Assembly: GCF_001469955.1 (NCBI RefSeq) | Contig: NZ_LOPU01000018.1 | Location: 250,001 to 314,000 of the forward strand | Length of the DNA stretch: 64,000 bases | Origin: Haloprofundus marisrubri | GTDB lineage: Archaea > Halobacteriota > Halobacteria > Halobacteriales > Haloferacaceae | Reading direction: 5' to 3' | Shown: in pieces, positions 16,287 to 25,567 of the stretch | Layout: every line of letters begins with the position of its first letter | Position numbering within the stretch: position 1 is the stretch's first letter | Made by a program: the position numbers and the translations under genes | Notes under the pieces: generated by a model | Database searches by the model: none | Told to the model about the DNA's origin: nothing | The model's input: only the letters and a program-made list of their open reading frames with translations

Positions 16287-17168
16287 TCAACCCGATGGTC
16301 GTCGCTCGTGGGAGATAACCGCCGCCGACTCGTTCAGCGTTAGTACGAGTTCGGCCCCATCAAGTTCCATTACGAGACGTAGCCGAAGTGGATCTTCGCT
16401 CACGATTTTCGTCTCCGGGTCGAGAATGGAGTCGAAGGTCCACACGTTGGTCTCTCGCAAGTCGATTCCAGCGTCGAACAGAAAGGACGTAACTGCGGGA
16501 TGGTCCATGGTGACGGCCCCGGCGTTCAGGTTCGTCTCGTCGCCGCATGCCCGACACTCGAATCGAACGTTCAGTTCGGGGTGGTGAGTGACCGATTCCT
16601 CCGGCGAGAGTGCAGTCAGTTTCGAGTCGACCCGACCGTGACAGAGCTTACAGAATCCCCGACTGAGTTGACGGGAAAGAGTGAGGAGATGCAGACTGAA
16701 CACCTCCGGGAGTCGCTCTGGGGTGATACTAGCGACGGTGATGGGTGGAACCGGCATACGAGCGATTAACTCACCACACTCCGGACAGTCTACGCTGACT
16801 TCACCGTCTCGGTACTGTGCCTCTAAGGTTCCCTCACAAAGCACACATGGGCCCGCGGAGACGGTACCGAGGTCCAAGTCGCTTACGTCAGAAAAGTGTC
16901 CGGAAACGGCGGTTCCGATAGCCTGCTTGCCTGCATGTGCGAGCAGATATCCTGCCTCCGACTTCCGAACGAACTCGGGAACAAGCATATTCAAATGATA
17001 GTTGAACTTGCCCGAGTCGCGGACGGCGACCTGTGACTGTAATTCCGAAAAAGAAAGCGCCTCGCCACGTCTTTCCCAGAGTTGCTGGAGTATCTCAAGG
17101 CGTAGCTCGTTGGAGAGGAGACCAAACATCGAATCTAGTTCAGTCGTTGAGTCTCGATTGCCGGTCAC
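16287..17168 (-). CDS. ArsR-like winged-helix protein with two CxxC pairs
   Basis: 293 residues from a GTG start. Residues 10-80 form a winged helix (FGLLSNELRLEILQQL, then GKFNYHLNML, typical of haloarchaeal ArsR-like regulators). Then come Cys pairs: CVLC and CPEC (about 107-133), and CKLC and CRAC (about 172-215), each set able to hold zinc or sense metal/redox state. The architecture is common in haloarchaea, usually annotated only as DUF. It is divergent from a CPBP-family membrane protease; the shared spacer contains an inverted repeat at 17254-17270, so it may regulate itself and that neighbour. Confidence 0.75.
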   Translation of the reverse strand: MTGNRDSTTELDSMFGLLSNELRLEILQQLWERRGEALSFSELQSQVAVRDSGKFNYHLNMLVPEFVRKSEAGYLLAHAGKQAIGTAVSGHFSDVSDLDLGTVSAGPCVLCEGTLEAQYRDGEVSVDCPECGELIARMPVPPITVASITPERLPEVFSLHLLTLSRQLSRGFCKLCHGRVDSKLTALSPEESVTHHPELNVRFECRACGDETNLNAGAVTMDHPAVTSFLFDAGIDLRETNVWTFDSILDPETKIVSEDPLRLRLVMELDGAELVLTLNESAAVISHERRPSG

Positions 17169-17253
17169 AATACGACGTGCTCACACGTTCTTCAAGAATG
17201 TTCCGTGGATTGTTTCCAGTTGGCGTGTCGGTGTCATTGGGACAGAACACAAT

Positions 17254-17270
17254 TAATATCAAAAATATTA
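17254..17270. promoter_or_regulatory. Inverted repeat between HTH regulator and CPBP gene
   Basis: TAATAT-CAAAA-ATATTA, a perfect 6-bp inverted repeat in the AT-rich centre of the 166-bp divergent spacer. It could be an operator for the winged-helix protein, or simply a pair of back-to-back TATA elements. Confidence 0.4.
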
Positions 17271-17334
17271 CCGAAAGATTTCTCTGAAAATTCTTACAGT
17301 AACGACGACCTTCATCGTGTCTGTGTCCCTACTG

Positions 17335-18327
17335 ATGAACGAACGCCTTAGCCTCCTACGTGGTCGAAAAGATACCAGACTCAAAGCGACGTTACGCGGA
17401 TTGATTCCGCCGTTCGTACAACTGGTCGCGTTGTACGCCACATTCGTTCTCGTAGCTCCGTTGTTACCCTCCAAGGCCAACGCAACGATGTCGACCCAAC
17501 AAGCAGCAGTCGTCGCTTTGGTCCTCAGTGTTGGAGTCGCAGCGTCGGCTGGTGTCGCGTGTGCTGTGTCGGGATGGCTCGACCAGCGTGAGTTCGCTAG
17601 CTTTGGGTCGATTCTGTCGAGAGTATCACTACAGGAGTTCGGCGGTGGACTCCTCGTCGGGATGCTGGCCGCTGTTTCGGCGGTCGCGTATCTCGTCATC
17701 GGTGGAAACGCCCGCCTTGCGACGACCCCGACCGAGGTGGGGACTCGTTCGACCTCTTTCCTGTTCATTGCCGCAGTACTCCTCTATCTCACGGTAAACG
17801 TCGTGAGCGAAGAGCTGATATTTCGAAGAATCGTCCTCGGGAACTTCGTCGAAGGACTCACCAGTCGCTCACTTGACCAGCGATACGTTGCACTCTTGGC
17901 AGTTGCGGCTAGCGCGCTCGTTTTCGGTGTTTGGCATCCAATCTCTCCTGGTGCAGGAGGCGGTATCGACACCGTCCTCACAAGTGCGGGAGTCGGAGTT
18001 CTCCTCGGAACCGCATACCTACTTTCCGGACGGCTCTCGTTCCCGGTCGGTATCCATCTCGGTGGTGGACTCGTACTCGTTACTCTCACCCAACAGCAAC
18101 TGTTCGGGTACGCGCTCCCAACGGTGGTCGAACTCGAACAACTCACTGGCGGCCCGGAAGTCACGTACGGTATCTTGTTCGCCCGTGTTGCATCCGGTCT
18201 CTGCCTCGTTTGCCTGTGGGTCTATTTGACCCGCGGGAAACTGTCGTTCGACGACCGTGTGTTCTCACAGGAGACGAAAGCGAACGACCCGAGGAAGTCT
18301 CGAAACCCTACTGCTGGAAACGACTGA
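17335..18327 (+). CDS. CPBP-family intramembrane metalloprotease
   Basis: 330 residues from ATG 17335 (a GTG at 17317 would add six residues). About eight membrane helices. The three conserved motifs of CPBP/Abi proteases are visible: E159-E160-x-x-x-R (SEELIFRR), the FxxxH motif ending in H201 (FGVWHP), and H241 (GIHLGGG). In Rce1 such residues hold the zinc that cleaves prenylated proteins; archaeal members have unknown substrates and some give bacteriocin immunity. Divergent from the zinc-pair regulator at 16287. Base composition is slightly less GC-rich than neighbours, hinting at horizontal acquisition of the regulator-protease pair. Confidence 0.8.
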   Translation: MNERLSLLRGRKDTRLKATLRGLIPPFVQLVALYATFVLVAPLLPSKANATMSTQQAAVVALVLSVGVAASAGVACAVSGWLDQREFASFGSILSRVSLQEFGGGLLVGMLAAVSAVAYLVIGGNARLATTPTEVGTRSTSFLFIAAVLLYLTVNVVSEELIFRRIVLGNFVEGLTSRSLDQRYVALLAVAASALVFGVWHPISPGAGGGIDTVLTSAGVGVLLGTAYLLSGRLSFPVGIHLGGGLVLVTLTQQQLFGYALPTVVELEQLTGGPEVTYGILFARVASGLCLVCLWVYLTRGKLSFDDRVFSQETKANDPRKSRNPTAGND

Positions 18328-18426
18328 TTCCAGCAGACACCGTACGAGAAACGTATCTCACTCGTCCTTAGGCGGGTACGTCCGTCCCAGAGGCCGATGA
18401 GACTCCGACCCACATCCAGAGTTCCG

Positions 18427-18906
18427 TTATTGGTCCGCCTCGCCCGCGCCGTTTCTCACTTTCACGGCCATCCCCGACTCGAAGTCGAGCATCGCTTTCG
18501 CTGGAAGTTCCGCGCGGCCGACGGCTAACACTCCCCCTTCCTCGTGGACGACGGCCACCTCGTCGCCCTGTCGAATCTCTTCACCCACTTCTTGGACGAA
18601 CTTGGCGAAGACGTTCTTGCCGTCGCGGACGAACGGTTCGCTCTCGTCGCCGACGACGACCCGGGAGAGGGGTGCGTCGAGGGCATCCGTCAGTCGGCGA
18701 CCCCCGGCGACGCCGAGACGGAATCGGCCGTCGATACCGTAGGAGACGACTCTGTCGTCGCCGTCGTACACCTGTCGGGGGCGGCCGCTTTTCGTCCGCC
18801 GGAGTTCGAAGTCGCCGGTCTCTGGAAACAGCGCCGCACCCGCGCCCGCGCCGAACTGATAGTCGGCGACGACGCGCAGGTCCGCGACGTCCGCAGCATC
18901 GCTCAT
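18427..18906 (-). CDS. PUA-domain protein
   Basis: 159 residues from ATG 18906. N-terminal unit ADLRVVADYQFGAGAGAALFP resembles the pre-PUA segment of archaeal RNA-modifying enzymes, and the C-terminal unit (about 85-159; SRVVVGDESEPFVRDGKNVFAKFV ... ALAVGRAEL) is a PUA RNA-binding domain of the archaeosine transglycosylase type. No catalytic domain is present, so it probably binds tRNA or rRNA as an accessory. Stand-alone proteins of this sort are common in haloarchaea. The frame extends to 19050, but that part overlaps the next gene in the opposite direction and is basic, unlike the acidic protein. Confidence 0.75.
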   Translation of the reverse strand: MSDAADVADLRVVADYQFGAGAGAALFPETGDFELRRTKSGRPRQVYDGDDRVVSYGIDGRFRLGVAGGRRLTDALDAPLSRVVVGDESEPFVRDGKNVFAKFVQEVGEEIRQGDEVAVVHEEGGVLAVGRAELPAKAMLDFESGMAVKVRNGAGEADQ

Positions 18907-18999
18907 ACTCGGCTCTGTCCCCCGGGCGGCGAAAACGCTTCGACTTCCGAGTCGTGACTGTCGCGTAGCTTTATCAGACCACGTTGCCAACGTGGATTC

Positions 19000-19872
19000 G
19001 TGTCGGTCCTCCAATCGTTCACACAGTCCCTCCGAACCGTTCTGAAACAACCGACGTTGTTTGCGCCGGCGACCATCTACGCGCTGCTGTCGCTGCCAGC
19101 GATAGTGCTACCGCTGTTGGGCGTGCGGTTCGTCGGCCCTATCAGTTCGCTGTTGCTCGTCCTCGTCAGTCCGTTTTTCGTCGGCGGCATCGTCGGCATG
19201 GCACGGGAGGCACTCGGCGGCCAAACGTCGCTGTCGACGTTCGTCGCCGAAGGGAAGGAGAACTACCTGACGCTGCTGTTGGCGAACGTCCTCCTGTTCG
19301 CCCTGTTTTTCGTCGGCTTTCTCGTCTTCGGCTTCGCCGGCTTTGCAATCGTCATACTCGTCGGTGTCGCCGTGCCTGACCCGACTGCAGGGGTCGGACT
19401 AGGTATCGCGCTGTTCGCACTGGCGGCGTTCCTGATTCCCCTCCTCGCCGTGCTGTTGTTCCAGTTCTTCTTCCAGTTCTACACGATAGCCATCGTCGTC
19501 GAGGATGCGGGCGTCGTCGACGGGTTCAAACGAAGCTACGGCGTCGTCCGGTCGAATCTGCTGTCGGTGTTCGGCTACACGCTACTGGTGTTCGTACTCG
19601 GTGCCGTCATCCAACTGCCGACGTTCGCGCTCGCAACCGTCGACCCGCTGTCGGCGTACGGGATGGTGCCGCCGCAGTCACCGGTCGTTCTCGGGTCGCT
19701 CGTCGGACTGGCGTTCGTCTCGACGATACTCGTGTTCGCGTTCCAGCAGACGTTTGCGACGGCGTTCTTCCTCGACGTGCGGGGAGACGTCGGGAGCGCG
19801 GGAGATAGCGGGAACGCCGGAAACGCCGTAGACGCCGGGGATACCGACTCGACGATGTCGCCGGGCGTTTAG
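19000..19872 (+). CDS. Membrane protein of the DUF7847-like glycerophosphoryl-anchor family
   Basis: 290 residues starting at GTG 19000, with about six hydrophobic helices and a long Phe-rich central block (FALFFVGFLVFGFAGFA). The FKRSYGVVRSNLLSVFGYTLLV segment (about 185-208) is characteristic of a broad family of bacterial/archaeal membrane proteins of unknown role. The C-terminus is a low-complexity Gly/Asn/Asp tail (GDSGNAGNAVDAGDTDS). A TATA-like TTTATC about 30 nt before the GTG supports it. Overlaps the convergent NYN gene by 4 nt. No function assigned. Confidence 0.7.
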   Translation: MSVLQSFTQSLRTVLKQPTLFAPATIYALLSLPAIVLPLLGVRFVGPISSLLLVLVSPFFVGGIVGMAREALGGQTSLSTFVAEGKENYLTLLLANVLLFALFFVGFLVFGFAGFAIVILVGVAVPDPTAGVGLGIALFALAAFLIPLLAVLLFQFFFQFYTIAIVVEDAGVVDGFKRSYGVVRSNLLSVFGYTLLVFVLGAVIQLPTFALATVDPLSAYGMVPPQSPVVLGSLVGLAFVSTILVFAFQQTFATAFFLDVRGDVGSAGDSGNAGNAVDAGDTDSTMSPGV

Positions 19873-20366
19873 AGTAAGAAGGTTTCTTCTCGTTCCGAGA
19901 GGTCGACGAACGAGTCGGCCGCCTCGATGAGTTCCTCGGCCGTCGACTGCTTGAACGCCATCACCTCGGCGCGGACACCTTCGTGACGCAGGTGCGAGCA
20001 GAGTCGGGAGAAGTCCCCGTCGCCCGTGCAGAGAACGACGGTGTCGACGTGGTTGGCGAGCGTCACGGCGTCGAGGCTCATGCCGACGTCCCAGTCGGCC
20101 TTCTTCGACCCGTCGCCGAACGTCTTGATGTCCTTTATCTTCGTCTCGAAGCCGATGTCGACGAGCGCCTCGAAGAACCGTTCCTCGTCGGGGGCATCCG
20201 CGCGAATGACGTACGAGATAGCGCGGGTGAGTTCGCGGCCCTGAACGCTCTTTTCGAGAAGCGATGAGTAGTCGATGTTCCGCGAGTAGAGACTCTGTGC
20301 CGTGTGGTAGAGGTTCTGCGCGTCGACCAAAACGGCGACACGCTGATTCGGGTGGATTTCGGCCAT
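19869..20366 (-). CDS. NYN-domain protein (LabA/DUF88-like, PIN-fold ribonuclease)
   Basis: 165 residues. RVAVLVDAQNLYHTA (9-23) has the first catalytic Asp of the NYN fold, KADWDVGMSLDAV supplies the middle Asp residues and VVLCTGDGDFSRLCSHLR the final acidic cluster. The family includes predicted RNases and the cyanobacterial clock protein LabA. All acidic positions expected for metal binding are present. A TTTAAT element (20390-20395) lies about 27 nt before the ATG, consistent with a leaderless message. Substrate unknown; RNA is inferred. Confidence 0.85.
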   Translation of the reverse strand: MAEIHPNQRVAVLVDAQNLYHTAQSLYSRNIDYSSLLEKSVQGRELTRAISYVIRADAPDEERFFEALVDIGFETKIKDIKTFGDGSKKADWDVGMSLDAVTLANHVDTVVLCTGDGDFSRLCSHLRHEGVRAEVMAFKQSTAEELIEAADSFVDLSEREETFLL

Positions 20367-20521
20367 GACTCCATACTCGGAGGGACCCGGTTTAATCCCT
20401 TGTTCTCGGCGGGGCAACGGAACCTCGGCGGCGGGTGGCGTTCGTGTTCCGGTCGTCGCTAACTACCGTCGCTCGTCAGTCGTCAGTCATCAGCGGCTGC
20501 CGGCCACCGACCGTCGTCGGC

Positions 20522-20583
20522 CGTCTGCCGGCGTTTGGAACCGCGTCGAACGGCAGGATTGGCAGACGACGTAAGGTATAAAT
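20522..20583 (+). promoter_or_regulatory. dap operon promoter with nested inverted repeats
   Basis: TATAAAT at 20577-20583 predicts transcription near 20605-20610, leaving a leader of about 170 nt before dapA. Immediately upstream are nested inverted repeats: CGTCTGCC (20522-20529) with GGCAGACG (20561-20568), and inside them CTGCCG (20525-20530) with CGGCAG (20551-20556). This is a plausible operator for a regulator of lysine/DAP synthesis. The rest of the 20367-20777 gap holds the NYN promoter (about 20390) and the leader; the leader has no ORF that ends at dapA, and I do not recognise a riboswitch in it. Confidence 0.5.
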
Positions 20584-20777
20584 CCCGCAGATGCCGTTGT
20601 GCGAACGTGACATCACCGGACGTCGCGCTCGGGACAGACCCCGTGACAGCGGCGCGTCCGACTTTTCTGAAAAAACGCGCGTTCTGATTGCTCGCGGCGG
20701 GGGTGGCGACCCCGTCCCGGGTGAGCTTCGACGCGCACCGATACATCACCGTCTCTCTCGACATCCACACAGCACCA

Positions 20778-21683
20778 ATGACAACCGACCAGTTCCGCGG
20801 GGTGTACCCGGCGATGACGACGCCGTTCACCTCGGAAGGACGTATCGACTTCGAACAACTGCAGACCGACGCCCGACGCCTCGAAAACGCCGGGGTTTCG
20901 GGCCTCGTTCCCGTTGGCTCGACGGGCGAGAGCGCGACACTCACCCACGACGAACACGTCGAAGTGGTCGAAGCCGTCGTTTCCGCCGTCGACGTGCCGG
21001 TCATCGCCGGCTCCGGTTCTAACTCGACGCGCGAGGCGCTCGAACTCTCACAGCGCTCGGTTGACGCCGGCGCGGACGCGCTGCTTCTCATCTCGCCGTA
21101 CTACAACAAGCCCGAACCGGCCGGGATGGTCGACCACTACCGCACCATCGCCGACGAGGTGGACGTGCCGCAAATCGTCTACAACGTCCCCTCTCGAACC
21201 GGCCGCAACATGACCGTCGACACCGTCGTCGAACTCGCCGGTCACGAGAACATCGCCGGCTACAAGGCCGCCAGCGGCGATTTGAATCAGATTTCGGAAG
21301 TCGTCGAACGCACCCGAGACGAGGATTTCTCCGTGCTTTCGGGCGACGACGGCCTCACGCTCCCGGTTCTCTCGGTCGGCGGAACCGGCACCATCAGCGT
21401 CGTCGCCAACGTCGAACCCGAGCGAACCGTCGAACTCGTGCAGGCCGCACTGGACGACGACTACGCCCGTGCCCGCGAGATTCACCACGAACTCGGCGAA
21501 CTCGTCCGGCAGTTGTTCGTCGAAACCAACCCCATCCCGGTGAAGGAAGCGATGGAGATGCGCGGCTACGGTCCCGCCGACCTGCGCGCGCCGCTGACGC
21601 GACTCTCCGAACAGCACCGCGAGCGCCTGCAGGAACTGCTCGACGACCTGCAACGACGGGAAGCGGAGGCGACCAGCGGATGA
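20778..21683 (+). CDS. dapA: 4-hydroxy-tetrahydrodipicolinate synthase
   Basis: 301 residues, a TIM-barrel aldolase joining pyruvate and aspartate semialdehyde, the first step committed to lysine/diaminopimelate. Active-site elements are intact: GSTGES (47-52), Y135 in IVYNVPSRTG, and the Schiff-base lysine K163 in GYKAASGD. First gene of a six-gene operon; its last 4 nt overlap dapB (ATGA). ATG 20778 is chosen because the frame upstream encodes only leader. Haloarchaea lack DAP in the wall, so the pathway serves lysine synthesis. Confidence 0.96.
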   Translation: MTTDQFRGVYPAMTTPFTSEGRIDFEQLQTDARRLENAGVSGLVPVGSTGESATLTHDEHVEVVEAVVSAVDVPVIAGSGSNSTREALELSQRSVDAGADALLLISPYYNKPEPAGMVDHYRTIADEVDVPQIVYNVPSRTGRNMTVDTVVELAGHENIAGYKAASGDLNQISEVVERTRDEDFSVLSGDDGLTLPVLSVGGTGTISVVANVEPERTVELVQAALDDDYARAREIHHELGELVRQLFVETNPIPVKEAMEMRGYGPADLRAPLTRLSEQHRERLQELLDDLQRREAEATSG

Positions 21684-22489
21684 GCGCGGGCGGCGACGGC
21701 GAGGACGTACCAGAACTGAGCGAGCGACCAGTCCGAGTCGCCATAACCGGCGCGACGGGTCGGATGGGTGTCGAACTCCGCGAACTGGCCGCCGACCGTG
21801 ACGACCTGACCGTCGTGCTCGTCGTCTCACGAAGCGGTGACGACACGGACGACGAACTCGAGGACGCCGCCGACCTGCCGTCGCTGCTCGAAGAGCGCGA
21901 CCCGGATGTGCTCGTCGATTTTACCGGACCTGAGTCCAGCGTCGAGTACGTTGCCGCCTGCGTCGGAACCGAGATACCGGTCGTCGTCGGGACGACCGGC
22001 TTCTCCGCCGAGCAGAACGCGGCGCTCGAAGATGCCGGCGAGTCGATTCCCCTCCTGAAAGCGGCGAACTTCTCGCGCGGCATCGCCGGACTCCGACGGG
22101 CCGTCCGCGAGGCCGTCTCCGCACTTCCCGGCTACGACATCGAACTGACCGAGACGCACCACAACGGCAAGCGCGACGCGCCCAGCGGCACGGCAAACAC
22201 CATCCTCGACGACATCGAAACCGAACGCGAGACCGACAACAGAGTCCACGGCCGCGAGGGCGACCAACCCAGAGAAGCCGGCGAAATCGGTGTTCACGCG
22301 CGCCGCGCCGGCGACGTAACCGGCGAACACGAAGTGCTTCTCGCCGGCAACCACGAGGTGCTTTCTCTCACCCACCGCGCTGGCTCTCGCGGCGTCTTCG
22401 CCGCGGGAGCGCTCGACGCGGCGGTATGGCTCGCCGGCCGCGAGGCCGGTCGATACGACTTTTCGGACGTAATTGGAGACTCACGATGA
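21680..22489 (+). CDS. dapB: 4-hydroxy-tetrahydrodipicolinate reductase
   Basis: 269 residues. Reduces the DapA product with NAD(P)H. Nucleotide loop GATGRMG at 24-30; VGTTGFS near 103-109; catalytic motif ETHHNGKRDAPSGT (158-171) with H160/H161 and K164. An unusually acidic N-terminal extension of about 16 residues precedes the Rossmann fold. Overlaps both neighbours by 4 nt. Confidence 0.95.
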   Translation: MSAGGDGEDVPELSERPVRVAITGATGRMGVELRELAADRDDLTVVLVVSRSGDDTDDELEDAADLPSLLEERDPDVLVDFTGPESSVEYVAACVGTEIPVVVGTTGFSAEQNAALEDAGESIPLLKAANFSRGIAGLRRAVREAVSALPGYDIELTETHHNGKRDAPSGTANTILDDIETERETDNRVHGREGDQPREAGEIGVHARRAGDVTGEHEVLLAGNHEVLSLTHRAGSRGVFAAGALDAAVWLAGREAGRYDFSDVIGDSR

Positions 22490-23331
22490 CGACGCTCGAA
22501 TCCGACATCGACGACCTGTGGCAGCGCTACGACGACGACGAGATAGACGCCGAAACGGCAAGCAGCACCGAACTGGAGACGCTCGACGCGTTCCTCGACG
22601 CGCTCGAAGCCGGCGAAGTGCGGGCGGCCGAGAAAACCGGAACCTCTCTCGACTCGTGGGAAGCAAACGAGTGGGTCAAGCGGGGCATTCTCCTGAATTT
22701 CGGCCTGCGAAACACTCAACCGCGAGAGTACGGTGACGTGACGTATCACGACGTGTTGCCGCTGCGTGAGACGGGTGATTTGGCCGAGCGAGGCACGCGA
22801 AACACGCCGGACGGCACCGTCCTGCGACGCGGCGCGCACCTCGGCGACGACTGTATCGTCATGAGTCCCGCGTTTCTCAACATCGGCGCCTACGTCGGCG
22901 ATGGCACGCTCGTCGACTCCTGTGACACCGTCGGGTCGTGCGCGCAAATCGGCGCGAACGTGAAGTTGGGCGCGAACACGCTCATCGGGGGCGTGCTCGA
23001 ACCGGTCGAAGATGCCCCGGTCGTCGTCGAAGACGGCGTCTCGCTCGGCGCTGGCTGCCGGGTCACCTCGGGGTTCGTCGTCGGCGAGAACAGCATCGTC
23101 GGCGAGAACACCCTGCTGACGCCGCGGATTCCCGTCTACGACCTCGTGGAGGAGGAAGTGATATACGGGGAACTGCCGCCGGAGCGACGCGCGTTCACGC
23201 GCTTCGTCGAGTCTTCGCTCGGCGACCACGACCTCTTTGCGGGCGGAGCGTTCAAGCCCGCCGTCGTCGCGCTCGACGTCGAAGACGACACCCTCGACGC
23301 CACTCGTCGGGAGGAGGCACTCCGAGAATGA
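22486..23331 (+). CDS. dapD: Tetrahydrodipicolinate N-succinyltransferase
   Basis: 281 residues. Uses succinyl-CoA to open and block the tetrahydropyridine ring, which sets the pathway as the succinylase variant. The C-terminal half is a left-handed beta-helix of hexapeptide repeats (GAHLGDDCIV, NIGAYVGDGTLVDS, GSCAQIGANVKLGANTLIGG, VGENSIVGEN). The N-terminal helical domain is typical. The ATG at 22486 overlaps the dapB stop (ATGA); an in-frame upstream start at 22426 lies within dapB and is rejected. Confidence 0.95.
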   Translation: MTTLESDIDDLWQRYDDDEIDAETASSTELETLDAFLDALEAGEVRAAEKTGTSLDSWEANEWVKRGILLNFGLRNTQPREYGDVTYHDVLPLRETGDLAERGTRNTPDGTVLRRGAHLGDDCIVMSPAFLNIGAYVGDGTLVDSCDTVGSCAQIGANVKLGANTLIGGVLEPVEDAPVVVEDGVSLGAGCRVTSGFVVGENSIVGENTLLTPRIPVYDLVEEEVIYGELPPERRAFTRFVESSLGDHDLFAGGAFKPAVVALDVEDDTLDATRREEALRE

Positions 23332-24668
23332 GTGATTCGGCTGGCGGAGTATCGCACGACGAAGACCGCAACCGAGTCGCGCGCGACAACCCAGCAGTCC
23401 GGCGACTCGCCGACTGGGACGCCGCACGCCTCGACGAACTCGTCGACGAGTACGGCACGCCGCTGTACGTCACCGACCTCGATAGAGTCCGGGAGAACTG
23501 CACACGCCTACGCGATGCGTTCCCCGACGCCGAGGTCCGCTACGCGGTGAAGGCCCACACCGGTCGGGCGGTGCTCGAAACCGTCCGCGAGGCCGGACTG
23601 CCTGCCGAGTGCGCGTCCGCCGGCGAGGTCCACCGCGCGCTCGGTGCGGGGTTCTCGGGCGACGAACTCCAGTACACCGCCGTTCATCCGCCCGCCGAGG
23701 ACCTCGACTACGTCGTCGACGCGTGGCGTGAACACCCCGACCTCACCATCACCGTCGGCGCGGCCGACACCGCGGAGCGACTCCGAGAGCGGGGATTCGA
23801 CGGTCGACTCTGTATTCGTGTCAACCCCGGCGTCGGCGCAGGCCACCACGAGAAGGTCCGCACCGGTGCAAACGCAAAGTTCGGCGTCCCGTACGACCGC
23901 GCGGCCGACCTCGTCCAGTCGGCAAGTGAAGAATTCGACCTCGTCGGCATCCACGCGCACGCCGGCAGCGGCATCTCCGGTGACGACCTCGAAAACCACC
24001 GCGAACTCGTCCGCCGGATGGGTGACCTCGCCCGCGAGGTGGCGGCGGCGGGCGTCGACTTGGAATTCGTCGACGTCGGCGGCGGGTTCGGCGTCCCCTA
24101 CAGAGAAGACGAACCGGCGCTCGATTTGCCCGCCGTCGCGGAGGCGACGCGGGAGGCTCTCGGCGATATCGACGCGACGCTCGCGGTCGAACCCGGCCGC
24201 TACGTCGTCGCCGACGCGGGCGTGCTCCTCACGCGGGTCAACACGGTGAAGGAGACGCCCGAGACGGTCGTCGCCGGCGTCGACGCCGGGATGACGACGC
24301 TGCTTCGACCCGCGATGTACGACGCGTACCACGCGATTCGGAATCTGTCGGCCGAGACGGGAGGAACCGACGCGGGCGACGCCCGCGAAACCGTCGGCGC
24401 GACGGTGGTCGGCCCCATCTGCGAGAGTTCGGACGTGTTCTGCGAGAACCGTCCCCTGCCGCGTCCCGACCGGGACGACCTGCTCGCTATCGGCAACGCG
24501 GGGGCGTACGGCTACGAGATGGCGAGCACCTACAACTCCCGGCCGCGGCCGGCGGAGGTCGCACTCGGCGGTGGAGCGGGCGGCGAGAGCGGAGAGAGCG
24601 GAGAAGACGCCGCGTTGGTCCGGCGGCGCGAGACGCTTACGGACCTCACGGAGGTAGAATCACGATGA
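23328..24668 (+). CDS. lysA: Diaminopimelate decarboxylase
   Basis: 446 residues. PLP-dependent fold-III decarboxylase that converts meso-DAP to lysine. PLP lysine K75 in RYAVKAHTG, HAHAGSGI (209-216), the glycine loop DVGGGFGVPY (249-258), EPGRYVV (288-294) and C365 in PICESSDVF are all in place. Near the C-terminus there is a Gly/Ser/Glu insertion (GGGAGGESGESGED) before the final strand. The decarboxylase precedes the epimerase gene in the operon, the reverse of the reaction order. Confidence 0.95.
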   Translation: MSDSAGGVSHDEDRNRVARDNPAVRRLADWDAARLDELVDEYGTPLYVTDLDRVRENCTRLRDAFPDAEVRYAVKAHTGRAVLETVREAGLPAECASAGEVHRALGAGFSGDELQYTAVHPPAEDLDYVVDAWREHPDLTITVGAADTAERLRERGFDGRLCIRVNPGVGAGHHEKVRTGANAKFGVPYDRAADLVQSASEEFDLVGIHAHAGSGISGDDLENHRELVRRMGDLAREVAAAGVDLEFVDVGGGFGVPYREDEPALDLPAVAEATREALGDIDATLAVEPGRYVVADAGVLLTRVNTVKETPETVVAGVDAGMTTLLRPAMYDAYHAIRNLSAETGGTDAGDARETVGATVVGPICESSDVFCENRPLPRPDRDDLLAIGNAGAYGYEMASTYNSRPRPAEVALGGGAGGESGESGEDAALVRRRETLTDLTEVESR

Positions 24669-25567
24669 GCCCAGCACTCAACCACACTGTATCGTTCGAG
24701 AAGTTCCACGGCACCGGCAACGACTTCGTCGTCGTCGACGCCGACGACTCGGTGCCGTACCGCGGTCGGTTCGCCGAGACGCACTGTGACCGCGAAACCG
24801 GCGTCGCCGACGAATCCGGCGCACACGACCGACGCGGCGCGGACGGCGTCCTCTTCTTGGCGCTCGAACATCGCTTTCACCCGCCGCGAATCGTCATGAC
24901 GCTCGTCCAACCCGACGGCTCCGTCGCCGCGATGTGCGGCAACGGCGCGCGCTGTGCGGCGGCGTGGGCGGCCGCCCGAACTGACGCCACCGAGTTCATG
25001 ATTGACACCCAAGCGGGAACCAAGCGCGCCGTCGTCCGCGGGAACGCCGGAGGCGACGACCCGCTCGACATCACCGTCGAGATGGGCGTGCCGACGTTCG
25101 ACCCGCGAGACGTGCCGCTGGCAGCCGACCACGACGGTGAACTCGTCGCCGAGGAACTCGACGGCCTCGAACTCACGGCTGTGAACACGGGTGTTCCCCA
25201 CGCCGTCGCGTTCGTCGACGACGTCGACGACATCGCTCTCGACGCCGTCGCGCCCGCGATTCGCCACGCCGACGTCTTCTCGGAGGGCGCGAACGTCACG
25301 CTCGCCTCCCGCGACGACGACGGCGGGTTCAGCCAGCGCACCTTCGAGCGGGGTGTCGAGGGCGAAACCCAGTCCTGCGGCACGGGTGCAGTCGCCATCG
25401 TCGCCGCCGCCAAGCGCCTCGGCCACGTCGAAGGTGACGACCCGGTCCGCGTCTCGCCGCCGGGCGGCGACCTCGAAATCACGGTTCCCGACCGCGGGAG
25501 TGCGACACTCCGCGGCCCCGTCGAAGCGGAGTACGAAGGTCGACTCGCCGCCATGCCCGAACAGTGA
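24665..25567 (+). CDS. dapF: Diaminopimelate epimerase
   Basis: 300 residues. Interconverts LL- and meso-DAP with two cysteines acting as acid and base. Both are present: C91 in MCGNGARC and C238 in QSCGTGA. The start FEKFHGTGNDFVVVD is diagnostic. There is a longer than usual loop (about 41-58, rich in His/Asp/Arg). Overlaps lysA (ATGA) and dapE (GTGA) by 4 nt each. Confidence 0.96.
   Translation: MSPALNHTVSFEKFHGTGNDFVVVDADDSVPYRGRFAETHCDRETGVADESGAHDRRGADGVLFLALEHRFHPPRIVMTLVQPDGSVAAMCGNGARCAAAWAAARTDATEFMIDTQAGTKRAVVRGNAGGDDPLDITVEMGVPTFDPRDVPLAADHDGELVAEELDGLELTAVNTGVPHAVAFVDDVDDIALDAVAPAIRHADVFSEGANVTLASRDDDGGFSQRTFERGVEGETQSCGTGAVAIVAAAKRLGHVEGDDPVRVSPPGGDLEITVPDRGSATLRGPVEAEYEGRLAAMPEQ

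Noticed and set aside
20591-21022. Plus-strand frame starting at 20591 in the dapA leader
   Set aside because: Out of frame with dapA, runs on into it without a stop, Arg-rich product; unlike the coupled leader ORFs at 3270 and 40339.
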